Shown piece by piece: positions 1-9,850 of a DNA stretch of 64,000 nt. The stretch is from Tropicibacter sp. R16_0 (GTDB taxonomy: Bacteria > Pseudomonadota > Alphaproteobacteria > Rhodobacterales > Rhodobacteraceae), in assembly GCF_017743935.1 (NCBI RefSeq), contig NZ_JAGHRE010000001.1:1-64000 (forward strand), written 5' to 3'. Made by a program: the position numbers and the translations under genes. The notes beneath the pieces were generated by a model. The model did not search any database, was not told the DNA's origin, and worked only from the letters and a program-made list of their open reading frames with translations. Within the stretch, counting starts at the first letter, position 1, and each line of letters opens with the position of its first letter.

Positions 1-127
1 CTGCAATCTCGTCGAACGGGTTCATCGACATTTTGACATTGGCGAGATCGACACCGCTACCATCCGCGTTAACGCGAACCTTCACATTGTAGTCAATCAC
101 GCGCTTGACAGGCACAAGTACCTTCAT
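1..127 (-). CDS. etfB: Electron transfer flavoprotein subunit beta, N-terminal part
   Basis: The reverse strand from 127 begins [20 protein letters not shown] and continues to an [10 protein letters not shown] stretch, which is the conserved N-terminus of EtfB. With EtfA this protein passes electrons from acyl-CoA and dimethylglycine-type dehydrogenases to EtfQO and the quinone pool. Only 42 residues are inside the window; the rest, and presumably etfA, lie to the left. An AAGGAG-like ribosome site sits just upstream of the ATG. Electrons from the flavoprotein dehydrogenase at 53.7 kb could in principle use this carrier, but that is inference. Confidence 0.9.
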   Translation of the reverse strand, partial: MKVLVPVKRVIDYNVKVRVNADGSGVDLANVKMSMNPFDEIA

Positions 128-367
128 TTTTGCGTTTGCTCCTTACAAAAACGGCAAGCCGCAATGCGACTCCACCAATGCTCTCCACGGCTAGATAGCG
201 CCTTGGGTCAGATCGCAACAGGGCAAAATCGTCACGTCAGCGTCTATCGACGTCGCGTTTCGTCATTTCGTGAGCGCTAAACGCAAGAAAATTTCGCTCA
301 TGCGCAGTCACCGCCCGAGTCGCTTGGACGCGGGAGGGGCCAATTTGTCGCAACTGGAATGCAGGTT

Positions 368-940
368 TCAGCGGTTCGCGCCAGGGATCCAAAGTACGTC
401 GTCCTTGCCACCGTTGTTGGCGACACGGGCGGCGACAAAGAACCAGTCGCTGAGTCGGTTCAGGTATTTGACCACCGCGGGGTTCACCGGCTCATGTGCT
501 CCCAACTCCACCGCCAACCGCTCGGCGCGGCGGGCCACTGTGCGGCATACATGCAGGTGCGCGGCCAGTGCAGAACCACCAGGAAGGATGAAGCTGCGCA
601 GCGGATCCAGCGCGTCGTTCATGACGTCAATTTCGCCCTCAAGGCGGTCGACCTGTTCAAGGGTTACGCGCAGGGGCGGATACTCGGCTTCGGCGTCTTT
701 TTCCATGTCGGGACGGCAAAGATCGGCGCCCAGATCAAACAGATCGTTCTGGATGCGCGACAGGGCTGCATCGATGTCGCCCTCGGCCACGAGGCGGGCT
801 ACGCCAACAAAGGAATTCAACTCATCAGTGGTGCCGTAGGCGGTCACGCGGTCCGAATATTTGGCGACCCGGTCCCCATTGCCCAAGGCGGTGTCACCCT
901 TGTCGCCGGTGCGGGTGTAGATTTTGTTGAGAACGACCAT
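368..940 (-). CDS. PduO-type ATP:cob(I)alamin adenosyltransferase
   Basis: This 190-residue protein adenosylates cob(I)alamin to make adenosylcobalamin, needed for example by methylmalonyl-CoA mutase. The N-terminal YTRTGDKGDTALG loop is the ATP-binding signature of the PduO/MMAB family. The YGTTDELNSFVG stretch and the C-terminal YLNRLSDWFFVAAR helix are also family landmarks. The length is normal. It lies directly before a small twin-TM protein gene on the same strand (ATG at 940, preceding stop at 941), so the two are probably co-transcribed. It belongs to a different family from the CobA/CobO adenosyltransferases. Confidence 0.93.
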   Translation of the reverse strand: MVVLNKIYTRTGDKGDTALGNGDRVAKYSDRVTAYGTTDELNSFVGVARLVAEGDIDAALSRIQNDLFDLGADLCRPDMEKDAEAEYPPLRVTLEQVDRLEGEIDVMNDALDPLRSFILPGGSALAAHLHVCRTVARRAERLAVELGAHEPVNPAVVKYLNRLSDWFFVAARVANNGGKDDVLWIPGANR

Positions 941-1147
941 CTATTGGCCTCCTTGTCCGCGCAGATAGACATAAAGAACGATCAGGATCACAGCGATGGC
1001 CTGAAACAGGATGCGCAGGCGCATCATCTTGTTGGCGTATTTGGCGTTGAACTTGCCGCCTGCACCAAACCCTCCGATGCCGATGGCCAAGACAAGCACG
1101 ACGGCAAACATGGCCCCGAGCATGACGACAAAAACCAGGTTTTCCAT
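941..1147 (-). CDS. Twin transmembrane helix small protein (HIG1-like)
   Basis: This 68-residue protein has two hydrophobic segments (about residues 4-24 and 46-63) joined by a short basic loop with a GAGGKFNAKYANKMMRLR region. Alphaproteobacteria often carry such HIG1-like proteins next to a cobalamin adenosyltransferase gene. A GTG four codons upstream (1159) is possible, but the ATG at 1147 has a GAGG sequence six bases before it, so I place the start there. The function is not established; an inner-membrane role linked to respiration is a guess from the HIG1 resemblance. Confidence 0.75.
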   Translation of the reverse strand: MENLVFVVMLGAMFAVVLVLAIGIGGFGAGGKFNAKYANKMMRLRILFQAIAVILIVLYVYLRGQGGQ

Positions 1148-1227
1148 TTGCGGCCTCACAGCAGAAAGGTGAACTCTTGCCGGTCATCTAGCGGCGGATG
1201 GGACAAAAGCGAACAGGTTTTTTTGTC

Positions 1228-2055
1228 TCAGAGCCGCGTCAGGATGCGGTCAGTAGCCCGAGTGGACAGGACGCGCCGCAGGAAACCACCGATGTAGGTG
1301 GGTGTGGTGACGTAGTAACGCGGGCGGGGGCGCGCGGCGGTCGCTGCGTGCACGAGGCGTTTGGTGACGTAAGACGGGGGTAGTTCGAAAGTGTCCGGGC
1401 CTGAGCTGTGATAAAGGCGCTTGAGCAGAGAGCTTTCGTATTTCGCGCGCAGGGCCGAGTTTTCCCAGTCTATGTAGCGTTCGAAAATCGGGATCGCCTT
1501 TTCCCGAAGTTTTGATGTGATTGGGCCGGGTTCGATCAGTGATACCTCGATTCCGGAACCGTGCAGTTCCAGCCGCAAGGTATCGGTCAGCCCTTCGAGC
1601 GCGTATTTGGTCGCCACATAGGCGCCACGCCATGGAAATGCGACAAAACCAAGGATCGAGGAACACTGGATGATCCGCCCGTGCCCTTGGTTGCGCATAA
1701 CCGGGACGACCCGGCGGGTCAGCTCGTGCCAACCAAAGAAATTGGTCTCAAAGATATGTCGCAACCCGTCGGTGGGAATATCCTCGACTGCACCAGGAAA
1801 CCCATGCGCCCCGTTGTTGAACAGAACGTCCAAGCTGCCGCCGGTTGCGTCCAGAACCTCTTGCAGGCCTGAGGCAATGGACGCGGTATCGGTGTAGTCG
1901 ATCAGGGGGCTGTCAAAGCCTTCTTCGCGCAGGCGGTCGCAGTCGGCTTGTTTGCGGCACGATGCGAACACGCGCCATCCCTGTTCACGCATGCCCAGGG
2001 CCGCGTCATAACCGATACCGGATGAGCAGCCTGTGATCAGGATGGTCTTTTGCAT
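1228..2055 (-). CDS. Short-chain dehydrogenase/reductase family oxidoreductase
   Basis: This 275-residue classical SDR has the cofactor loop TGCSSGIG near the N-terminus, an NNGAHG segment, a catalytic Ser in SSILG and the YVATK catalytic Tyr/Lys motif. The dinucleotide preference and substrate cannot be read from the sequence. The start is set at the ATG at 2055 because a GAGGT ribosome site lies six bases upstream; an ORF start eight codons earlier lacks this support. The C-terminal extension rich in basic residues (RPRPRYYVTTPTYIGG) is seen in SDRs annotated as sterol- or lipid-related. It is a separate unit from its neighbours. Confidence 0.85.
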   Translation of the reverse strand: MQKTILITGCSSGIGYDAALGMREQGWRVFASCRKQADCDRLREEGFDSPLIDYTDTASIASGLQEVLDATGGSLDVLFNNGAHGFPGAVEDIPTDGLRHIFETNFFGWHELTRRVVPVMRNQGHGRIIQCSSILGFVAFPWRGAYVATKYALEGLTDTLRLELHGSGIEVSLIEPGPITSKLREKAIPIFERYIDWENSALRAKYESSLLKRLYHSSGPDTFELPPSYVTKRLVHAATAARPRPRYYVTTPTYIGGFLRRVLSTRATDRILTRL

Positions 2056-2123
2056 GTCGTACCTCGCCTGCGTTTGCACGCAGCTATGCCGATTGCAGCG
2101 GGCGAATCAATGCAAGGTGGGGA

Positions 2124-2753
2124 TCAGGGTGACTTTTTGCTGACAAGCGATGCCGCGATCCAACCCATCTGTTGCTCGGGCAGAACCCGCAGGCGCAGCC
2201 ATCCAGTGCCGGATTCGCTCAGAACTTCGACCTTGTGGCCGATGTTCAGCCGGGCAACGACAGGATAGATCGTGCCGGGCCCGTCGCGCATGTTCACACG
2301 GGTGCCCAAAATCTCGCGGATGTCGGCCTTGGGTTCTTCGGGTGCGGCAACTTGGGGCGCTTCGGGTTCGGTGTTTGTCTGAAAGGACACCGCGCCCTGT
2401 TCCAGCGAAGCCAATGTCAGGCTGGCACCGACGTTCTGCCCAAAACCGTTCAGCCCCGATTGTAGACCGGGCTTGATCTGGGCAAGGCGCTTTGCCGTTT
2501 CTTCGGCAGTAAGTGCAGGCTCTTCAACGGGTTCGGGCGCTTCGACTTTGGCCTGCCGCGGCTTGAGAACGGGTTTAGCCACCAGTGCGACGGCCGTCAC
2601 CGGCTCGGCAACGGGTGTTGGTTTGGGCGCCGGGCTGTAGGCCACTTTTTCGGGTTCGACCGGACGGACACCGCGCGGCTCGAAGTCGGCACCTCCGCTG
2701 AGCTCGTAGAATGCGAAGCCCAGAAAGGCGAATGATATCAAAACAAAGCGCAT
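2124..2753 (-). CDS. SH3 domain-containing exported/anchored protein
   Basis: The 209-residue product starts with an uncleaved-looking hydrophobic segment (residues 2-17). A long Pro/Ala/Glu-rich linker follows (about 30-135), then a C-terminal bacterial SH3 domain with the NMRDGPGTIYPVVARL hallmark and a final GWIAASLV strand. Such SH3b proteins usually sit in the periplasm and bind peptidoglycan or its enzymes. A strong GGGGGAGG ribosome site precedes the ATG. It diverges from parC with about 200 bp between them, in which I could not identify a convincing promoter. Confidence 0.82.
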   Translation of the reverse strand: MRFVLISFAFLGFAFYELSGGADFEPRGVRPVEPEKVAYSPAPKPTPVAEPVTAVALVAKPVLKPRQAKVEAPEPVEEPALTAEETAKRLAQIKPGLQSGLNGFGQNVGASLTLASLEQGAVSFQTNTEPEAPQVAAPEEPKADIREILGTRVNMRDGPGTIYPVVARLNIGHKVEVLSESGTGWLRLRVLPEQQMGWIAASLVSKKSP

Positions 2754-2962
2754 CGCGCGCCTCCCCCACAGGCAGAAGGTGAATCAATAGTAGAAATCGA
2801 CAGCAGACTTATCGATGAACATTACCATATAGCGGGCAGAGAGTCGAAAGCTCGGGGAAGCAGGTCGCAATCCTCCCCCTGTGGCCGATTTGCCGAGTTG
2901 TCCCCAGCAAAATGACCCTTGCTTGCTTTACCCGCGCCCGCAGGCGGCGTATCACATCATCT

Positions 2963-5314
2963 ATGACGGATACTATCGACGACCCCAACATGAAGTCCCC
3001 CGAAGGCGCCGGAGAAGTGGCCGAGCCGCTGCGCCGAGCCATTGGTGAGCGCTATCTGACTTACGCGCTGAGCACGATCATGCACCGCGCCCTGCCGGAT
3101 GCGCGTGACGGGCTTAAACCGGTTCACCGGCGAATCCTTTATGCGATGAATCGCTTGCGGCTGGCGTCGAACGGCAAGTTTCTGAAGTCTGCCAAGATCT
3201 CGGGCGACACGATGGGGGATTTCCACCCTCACGGTGATGCCGCGATCTATGACGCGATGGCGCGATTGGCGCAGGACTTCAACGTCCGTTACCCACTGGT
3301 CGACGGTCAGGGTAACTTTGGCAACATCGACGGCGACAACCCGGCGGCCAGTCGATACACCGAGGCGCGGATGACCTTCGTGGCCGAGGCGCTGTTGCAG
3401 GGCCTAGACGAGGACGCCGTTGATTTCCGCGACAATTATGACGGGCGTCTGACCGAGCCGGTGGTTCTGCCGGCCGAATTCCCGAACCTGTTGGCCAATG
3501 GCGCCAGCGGCATCGCGGTTGGCATGGCGACGAACATCCCACCCCACAACATCGCCGAGCTGTGCGATGCTTGCCTGCACATGATCAAAGTGCCGGATGT
3601 GCGTGACGACACGCTGCTGAACTATGTGCCGGGGCCGGATTTCCCAACCGGGGGCGTTATCGTCGAACCCAAAGAGGACATCGCCAAGGCCTATCGGACA
3701 GGGCGCGGTGGTTTCCGCCTGCGCTGCAAGTACGAGGTTGAGGATCTGGGCCGGGGCCAGTGGCAGATTGTTGTCACCGAGATCCCGTATCAGGTGCAAA
3801 AGTCCAAGCTCATCGAAAAGATCGCCGAGCTGATCCAGACCAAGAAGATCCCGATTTTGGCCGATGTACGTGACGAATCGGCCGACGACATTCGCATGGT
3901 GTTGGAGCCTCGCTCGAAAAACGTCGATCCAGACGTCCTGATGAACATGCTCTATCGCAACTCGGACCTTGAGGTGCGGTTCAGCCTGAACATGAACGTT
4001 CTGATCGATGGGGTGACACCCAAGGTCTGTTCGCTCAAAGAGGTGCTGCGCGCCTTCTTGGACCACAAACAGGACGTGCTGCTGCGCCGCTCGCGCCACC
4101 GGATGGCCAAGATCGACCACCGGTTGGAGGTCTTGGAAGGCTTTATCGTGGCCTTCCTCAACCTTGATCGTGTGATCGACATCATCCGCTATGATGACGA
4201 CCCCAAAGCCGCGCTGATGCGCGAGGATTGGGGCATCAAACACGTCCGCGCCATGGATGAGGCGAGCTATGTTTCGCCGTTGCCGGGCGAGGGCGAATTG
4301 ACCGAGGTGCAGGTCGACGCGATCTTGAACATGCGTCTGCGCAGCTTGCGCCGCCTCGAAGAGATGGAGCTGGTGCGCGAGCGGGACGCCCTGATGGAAG
4401 AGCGCGCAAACCTCGAAGATCTGATTGCTGACCCGGCCTTGCAATGGGCCAAGATTGCCGAGCAGCTCAAAGAGACCAAGAAGACCTTTGGCAAGGACTA
4501 TGAAGGCGGCGCGCGCCGGTCTGTCTTTGCCGAGGCCGGGGCCATCGAAGAGGTGCCGCTTGAGGCGATGATCGACCGCGAGCCGATCACCGTGGTCTGC
4601 TCTCAAATGGGTTGGATCCGGGCGATGACCGGCCACATCGACCTGAAACGCGAGTTGAAGTTCAAGGACGGCGACGGGCCGCGCTTTATCTTCCACGCCG
4701 AAACGACCGACCGCCTGCTGGTCTTTGGCACCAATGGCCGCTTCTATACCGTCAGCGCGGCGAACCTGCCTGGCGGGCGTGGCATGGGTGAGCCTTTGCG
4801 CCTGATGGTCGATCTGCCCAACGAGGCCGAGATCGTCGACATTCTGATCCACAATCCGGAACGCAAGCTGTTGGTCGCCTCGAATGCGGGCAACGGCTTT
4901 GTGGTGCCCGAGCCGGACGTGGTAGCCCAGACTCGCACAGGCAAACAGGTGCTCAACGTCAAGGGTGACGACGAGCGTGCGATGATCTGCAAACCGATTG
5001 AAGGCGACCATGTGGCCGTTGTATCTCAAAACGGCAAGCTGCTGGTGTTCCCAACATCCGAGCTGCCCGAAATGGGACGAGGCAAAGGGGTGCGCCTTCA
5101 GAAATACAACATGGCGCGCGGCAAGCAGGGGGCGCTGGAACTGGACGGTGGTTTGTCGGACATCACCACCTTCAATTGGGATGATGGGCTCAGCTGGCCG
5201 ATGGGTGGAGACAAGACTCGGCACGAACCGGATATGTCACAATGGCTGGCGAAACGGGCTGGCGTTGGCAAGCGCCCGCCCTATGGTTTCCCGCGTAGCT
5301 ACAAGTTTTCGTGA
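2963..5314 (+). CDS. parC: DNA topoisomerase IV subunit A
   Basis: This 783-residue protein is the DNA-cleaving subunit that, with ParE, decatenates daughter chromosomes. The N-terminal breakage-reunion domain has the family motifs ALPDARDGLKPVHRRILYAM and AASRYTEARM, with catalytic Tyr132. The C-terminal half holds the degenerate beta-pinwheel repeats (for example the GRGKGVRLQKYN region). The ATG at 2963 is chosen over an ORF start at 2912 because family N-termini begin shortly before the AIGERYLTYALSTI segment; no good ribosome site is visible for either. The quinolone-determining position equivalent to E. coli Ser80 is Ala93 (in HPHGDAAIYDA). Confidence 0.96.
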   Translation: MTDTIDDPNMKSPEGAGEVAEPLRRAIGERYLTYALSTIMHRALPDARDGLKPVHRRILYAMNRLRLASNGKFLKSAKISGDTMGDFHPHGDAAIYDAMARLAQDFNVRYPLVDGQGNFGNIDGDNPAASRYTEARMTFVAEALLQGLDEDAVDFRDNYDGRLTEPVVLPAEFPNLLANGASGIAVGMATNIPPHNIAELCDACLHMIKVPDVRDDTLLNYVPGPDFPTGGVIVEPKEDIAKAYRTGRGGFRLRCKYEVEDLGRGQWQIVVTEIPYQVQKSKLIEKIAELIQTKKIPILADVRDESADDIRMVLEPRSKNVDPDVLMNMLYRNSDLEVRFSLNMNVLIDGVTPKVCSLKEVLRAFLDHKQDVLLRRSRHRMAKIDHRLEVLEGFIVAFLNLDRVIDIIRYDDDPKAALMREDWGIKHVRAMDEASYVSPLPGEGELTEVQVDAILNMRLRSLRRLEEMELVRERDALMEERANLEDLIADPALQWAKIAEQLKETKKTFGKDYEGGARRSVFAEAGAIEEVPLEAMIDREPITVVCSQMGWIRAMTGHIDLKRELKFKDGDGPRFIFHAETTDRLLVFGTNGRFYTVSAANLPGGRGMGEPLRLMVDLPNEAEIVDILIHNPERKLLVASNAGNGFVVPEPDVVAQTRTGKQVLNVKGDDERAMICKPIEGDHVAVVSQNGKLLVFPTSELPEMGRGKGVRLQKYNMARGKQGALELDGGLSDITTFNWDDGLSWPMGGDKTRHEPDMSQWLAKRAGVGKRPPYGFPRSYKFS

Positions 5315-5341
5315 CGTTTTGAATGCATGTGCGAGGAAAAG

Positions 5342-5365
5342 CGCCGATGCTGCTTGGCATCGGCG
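5342..5365 (+). terminator. Perfect 9-bp stem-loop after parC
   Basis: The arms CGCCGATGC and GCATCGGCG pair perfectly around a TGCTTG loop, 27 bases after the parC stop. No T-run follows, so it may be an RNA-stabilising or Rho-dependent end rather than a classical intrinsic terminator. Confidence 0.5.
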
Positions 5366-5415
5366 ACCGCGCTGCGATACACCATCCCAAACATAGGCAT
5401 ATCGAGACCCGATCC

Positions 5416-5979
5416 ATGATCCGACTTCTGTTTTCCCTCGCTTGCGTGTCTTTTCTGGCCGCCTGCGGCTCGACCCAGTTGAACGAGGCACCCGAAGACT
5501 TGGGTGCATTCAGCGCTCGGGTCATTCACGTCTACACCGACAAAGCCAAACAATGGCCGCTGTCGCGCAGCGCCGAGCCGTCGGAATGGAATGCGCCGAT
5601 GGAAAATGCGATGGAAACCAGATTGCGCCGCTATCAGGGGGGGCAGGAATACGATGTGGCCGTCTCGCTCGAAGGGTACATGCTGGCGCCTCCTGGCGTT
5701 CCTGTCCTGGTCAATCCCAAGAGCGTCGCGGTGGTGAATGTCTTTGTCTATGACGTGGCCAACGAGACATTCCTGGCCAAGAAACAGCAGATGGAAATCT
5801 TTGAGGACACCACCGGACAGAGTGCGATTCTGGGGTCCGGACACAGCCGCACCAAGGAAGAGCAGATTGCGGGTTTGTCGCTGAATATTGCCGACGCGAT
5901 CGAAGAGTGGATTGCCGAGCAGCACGCTGAAAATGGCTGGTTCAACGCACGGGCCGAGCCTGCCCCGGCCTCGGAATAG
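5416..5979 (+). CDS. Putative lipoprotein of unknown function
   Basis: This 187-residue product starts MIRLLFSLACVSFLAACGS, a lipoprotein signal peptide with lipobox LAAC, so the mature protein should begin at Cys17 and be membrane-anchored. I do not recognise a catalytic motif. The body mixes beta-rich segments (YDVAVSLEGYMLAPPGVPVL) with a C-terminal helix containing ADAIEEWIAEQ. The ATG at 5416 is preferred over an upstream ORF start at 5323 because only the later start gives a proper lipoprotein signal. It lies between the parC stem-loop and tuf. Confidence 0.72.
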   Translation: MIRLLFSLACVSFLAACGSTQLNEAPEDLGAFSARVIHVYTDKAKQWPLSRSAEPSEWNAPMENAMETRLRRYQGGQEYDVAVSLEGYMLAPPGVPVLVNPKSVAVVNVFVYDVANETFLAKKQQMEIFEDTTGQSAILGSGHSRTKEEQIAGLSLNIADAIEEWIAEQHAENGWFNARAEPAPASE

Positions 5980-6119
5980 CAACAGCGCCAGTAAAACCAT
6001 CTCAAGGGCGATCCAGAGTGCAGGATGCTCTTGATTTTCCCTCTGGAACCAAATATCCCGCGCGCGCAGATGCAAACCGGGACCAAGGGTCCCCCAAATC
6101 GCAAAAGGGCGCCTGAGGA

Positions 6120-7295
<1,176 letters not shown>

Positions 7296-7349
7296 GGCGC
7301 GCAAGCGCGCCTAGTTGCGGCAGGCGATTTTCCAACGGAAAATCTGCCG
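7296..7349 (+). other. Two stem-loops in the tuf 3' untranslated region
   Basis: Immediately after the tuf stop, GGCGCG and CGCGCC (7296-7311) form a hairpin with a CAAG loop. A second hairpin follows in which GATTTTCC and GGAAAATC pair around AAC (7326-7344), extended by CGGCA/TGCCG with a small bulge. They precede the T-rich terminator and probably protect the 3' end of this abundant mRNA. Confidence 0.5.
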
Positions 7350-7374
7350 AGAGCAACACGGTGAGAAAAAATCG

Positions 7375-7405
7375 AAAGGCCGCTCCATTCGGGGCGGCCT
7401 TTTCT
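7375..7405 (+). terminator. Rho-independent terminator of tuf
   Basis: The arms AAAGGCCGC and GCGGCCTTT form a 9-bp stem with a 10-base loop, followed by a T-rich tail. It lies about 80 bases after the tuf stop and just before the convergent acetyltransferase gene. The A-rich left side means it could also work in the opposite direction. Confidence 0.85.
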
Positions 7406-7409
7406 ATTT

Positions 7410-7958
7410 CTATAGCTGCCGCACAATCCGACAGGGATTGCCCGCAGCGAAGACCCGCGCAGGCAGGGACTGTGTCACAATCGACCCCGCGCCAACAGTG
7501 GTTCCATCACCGATCTCAACCCCGGGAAGGATGATCGCACCCCCGCCGACCCAGACGTGTTTGCCGATGGTCACAGGTTGGGCGGACGTGCGGTATTTCG
7601 GCAGTCCATCTTGGGTATAGATGCGGTCTTCGGCCTGGATCGGATGGGTGGTGGCGTAGATCTGCACCGACGGACCCAAAAGGGTGCCTTCGCCGATGTG
7701 AATTTGATCGCCGTCCAGCATGGTGCAATTGAAGTTGATGAACACGCCCGCATCCAGGTGAATGTTGTCGCCATAGTCGCAAAAGAATGGCGGTTCGATC
7801 CAAGCGCCTGGTCTGCAGGTGCCGAGCAAGGCGGAAAGTATCTGTGTGCGTGCATCCCGCTCTTCGGCATCCGATGCATTGTACGCCTTGAGCAGGCGGC
7901 GCGCTTTGGTATGGCGCGCCATGATTTGATCGGTGCGAGTGTCGAATGTATCGGTCAC
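7410..7958 (-). CDS. Maltose/galactoside O-acetyltransferase family protein
   Basis: This 182-residue protein belongs to the hexapeptide-repeat sugar O-acetyltransferase family (NodL/Maa/LacA type). It has the N-terminal helical part (KARRLLKAYNAS), the left-handed beta-helix turns (for example IHIGEGTLLGPSVQIYA), the catalytic His in ATTHPI and the usual GGGAIILPGVEIGDGTTVGAGS C-terminal coils. It transfers acetyl from acetyl-CoA to a sugar hydroxyl; the acceptor cannot be told. It ends close to the tuf terminator and stands just downstream of soxT on the same strand, with no obvious link to sulfur metabolism. Confidence 0.9.
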   Translation of the reverse strand: MTDTFDTRTDQIMARHTKARRLLKAYNASDAEERDARTQILSALLGTCRPGAWIEPPFFCDYGDNIHLDAGVFINFNCTMLDGDQIHIGEGTLLGPSVQIYATTHPIQAEDRIYTQDGLPKYRTSAQPVTIGKHVWVGGGAIILPGVEIGDGTTVGAGSIVTQSLPARVFAAGNPCRIVRQL

Positions 7959-7976
7959 TTAGGGTCCCGGGGTGTT

Positions 7977-9044
7977 CTACTCAGCCGGAGCAAAGCCGGT
8001 GATCAGTTGCTTCAGACCAATGGCAGCGCCTGCGAAGATCGCGACAAATGCTACTGGCGCACTGTAGGCCAGCACCGAAAAGGCCGAGACGCCTTGGCCA
8101 AGGCTGCATCCGACGGCGAGAATCGCACCCGGTCCCATGATGACGGCGCCCAGGATCTGACGGCGTAGCTCGCGGGGGTCTTCACAGGCTTCCCATCGGA
8201 AATGGCCCTTGGAGAATGATCCCAGACACGCGCCCAGGATGACGCCCACAACCGAACCGACGCTGAAGGACAACGTGTTCCCCGAGGCGGTCATGCCGTA
8301 GTAGATGGTGTCACCAATTGGGGCGACGAAACTGTGGGTTTCGATGGGTTCGGCGTCAAATCCGGTATGGGCGACCCAATAGGTTCCGACCCATCCCGAG
8401 ACCACGGCCAACCCCACCACGGTGCCCCAGAAGATGTGTTTGGGCGAGGCGCGCAGCGCCGCGCTGGACAGGGTAAAGACAAGGATGGCCCCGCCGATGC
8501 TCAGCCCGGTGACAAGGGGTGAGATGCCCCAGAATTTCTGGGCATAGGCGCTGAAACCTTGGGGCGTTTCGGCGTTGAATTCTACCGGGAATATCATGAC
8601 CCGTGTGTGCGCAAGGGGACCGGACATCACAAAATAGGCCGAAAGGCCCATAACAATTACAATGACAAAGGCGCGCAGGTCGCCACCACCCAGCCGGGCC
8701 AAAGCGCCGTAACCGCAATTGCCGCTGAGCGCCATGCCATAGCCGAACATCAGCCCACCGATGATTGTGCCCATCGGGCTCCAGACGCGATCCAGATAGG
8801 TGGTTTGCGCGACATCCATCGCGCCATAAGACATCGCGAGATGTACCCCGATGATGGCCACTCCGATGGCGATGCCCCACATGCGCAGGCGCCGGTCGTC
8901 CGCGCCGTAAAGAACATCTTCGATCGCGCCCAGAGTGCAAAACCGGCCGATGCGGGCTGCCAATCCCAAGGCGATACCACCGATCAAACCGATCAGGGCC
9001 GCAGTATTGGCCTCTCCCAAGTTTTCGAGCAGCTGTTCAAGCAT
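7977..9044 (-). CDS. soxT: YeeE/YedE family transporter next to soxR (SoxT)
   Basis: This 355-residue membrane protein of the YeeE/YedE (TsuA) family probably brings thiosulfate or a related sulfur compound across the inner membrane, or takes part in sensing it. Many hydrophobic helices are visible. The three cysteines used by characterised YeeE to pass thiosulfate along are present: Cys36 (GRFCTLG), Cys110 (GNCGYG) and Cys313 (GCSLGQG). The ATG at 9044 has a GGAGG site at good distance, better than the ORF start at 9062. It is the last gene of a leftward soxS-soxR-soxT unit, the same grouping as soxT near soxRS in Paracoccus. A second paralogue lies at 21.6 kb. Confidence 0.86.
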   Translation of the reverse strand: MLEQLLENLGEANTAALIGLIGGIALGLAARIGRFCTLGAIEDVLYGADDRRLRMWGIAIGVAIIGVHLAMSYGAMDVAQTTYLDRVWSPMGTIIGGLMFGYGMALSGNCGYGALARLGGGDLRAFVIVIVMGLSAYFVMSGPLAHTRVMIFPVEFNAETPQGFSAYAQKFWGISPLVTGLSIGGAILVFTLSSAALRASPKHIFWGTVVGLAVVSGWVGTYWVAHTGFDAEPIETHSFVAPIGDTIYYGMTASGNTLSFSVGSVVGVILGACLGSFSKGHFRWEACEDPRELRRQILGAVIMGPGAILAVGCSLGQGVSAFSVLAYSAPVAFVAIFAGAAIGLKQLITGFAPAE

Positions 9045-9086
9045 GGGCGGCCTCCTCCCCAAAGGCAGACCAGCGATGGTCTTGGA

Positions 9087-9461
9087 TCAGTCTTGCCTGC
9101 AAAAGAGGTCATAGACCACTTCCATGATTTGTTTGGGGCGGTCGTCTGTCAAGGAATAGTAGATGGTCTTGCCATCGCGGCGGGGGGTGACCAACCCCTC
9201 CAGCCGCAAGCGCGACAGCTGTTGGGACACGGCGGCCTGGCGGGCGGACAGCAGCTCTTCGAGCTCGGTGACCGATTTCTCTCCGGTTGCGAGGTGGCAC
9301 AGAATCATCAGACGCCCCTCGTGGCTGATCGCCTTGAGGAAGTTCGACGCCTGCTGTGCATTCTGCATCATGCGCTCCATATCCTCGGCACACATGTTGG
9401 GGTCAAAAACGGGCAGGCGCGATGCTGTTTCGGGGCGGGGTTCAGGTGTCATGGCACTCAT
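9087..9461 (-). CDS. soxR: ArsR-family sulfur-responsive repressor SoxR
   Basis: This 124-residue winged-helix protein is the sox repressor. Cys55 (LMILCHL) and Cys121 (YDLFCRQD) are 66 residues apart, the same spacing as the redox pair of SqrR/BigR-type persulfide sensors, where a tetrasulfide bridge releases DNA. Cys24 is extra. The recognition helix is around SARQAAVSQQLSRLRLEG and the wing around RRDGKTIYYSL. The start overlaps the soxS stop by 4 nt (ATGA), so translation is coupled. Its likely operators are the ATTC-N8-GAAT type dyads at 9864, 11292 and 24630. It is unrelated to the MerR-family redox SoxR of enterobacteria. Confidence 0.92.
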   Translation of the reverse strand: MSAMTPEPRPETASRLPVFDPNMCAEDMERMMQNAQQASNFLKAISHEGRLMILCHLATGEKSVTELEELLSARQAAVSQQLSRLRLEGLVTPRRDGKTIYYSLTDDRPKQIMEVVYDLFCRQD

Positions 9462-9826
9462 CCTGTTGTGTCCAGGGGGATCCTTGCCTGTTCAAATATC
9501 TGATTGAGTAGGCCCCAAAAAAAGTCTTCGCCCGGGTATCCTTCGACGCGGCCCACCTCGGCCCCATCCTGAACAAGGATGAAGGTCGGGGTGAAGTGGA
9601 CGCGGCGCACAAAGGTAACGTCGGGCGTTTCGCTGTGCAGGTCATAACGCCTTAGTGGCGCTGTTTTGCCTTCGACCGTCTTGGGGTAGATGTGGGCAAT
9701 CTCTTCGTTCCACTTTGCACACCAATAGCAGCCGTCCTCTTCCGCCATCAGCAGATAGGTGTCAGCTGTGGCGGCCAAAGGGAGCCAGCCCAAGATTGCG
9801 ATCAGAAAGGTGCCCAGCAGTTTCAC
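9458..9826 (-). CDS. soxS: Periplasmic thioredoxin-like protein SoxS
   Basis: This is a small exported thioredoxin-fold protein with the active-site motif CYWC shortly after the signal peptide (KLLGTFLIAILGWLPLAATA). In Paracoccus, SoxS is needed for full chemotrophic activity and keeps the SoxY thiol in its active state. I set the start at the GTG at 9826, giving 122 residues, because GGGGA lies just before it and a signal peptide then begins at once; a GTG at 9850 is the alternative. It is the first gene of the leftward soxSRT unit and faces soxV across the regulatory region. Confidence 0.88.
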   Translation of the reverse strand: MKLLGTFLIAILGWLPLAATADTYLLMAEEDGCYWCAKWNEEIAHIYPKTVEGKTAPLRRYDLHSETPDVTFVRRVHFTPTFILVQDGAEVGRVEGYPGEDFFWGLLNQIFEQARIPLDTTG

Positions 9827-9850
9827 GTGGTTCCCCAATTGACGAGTCAC

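Noticed and set aside
3404-5224. Long reverse-strand frame of 606 codons opposite parC
   Set aside because: It lies wholly opposite a clear parC gene, its product has no family motif and is rich in His/Arg/Gln typical of antisense frames of high-GC genes.
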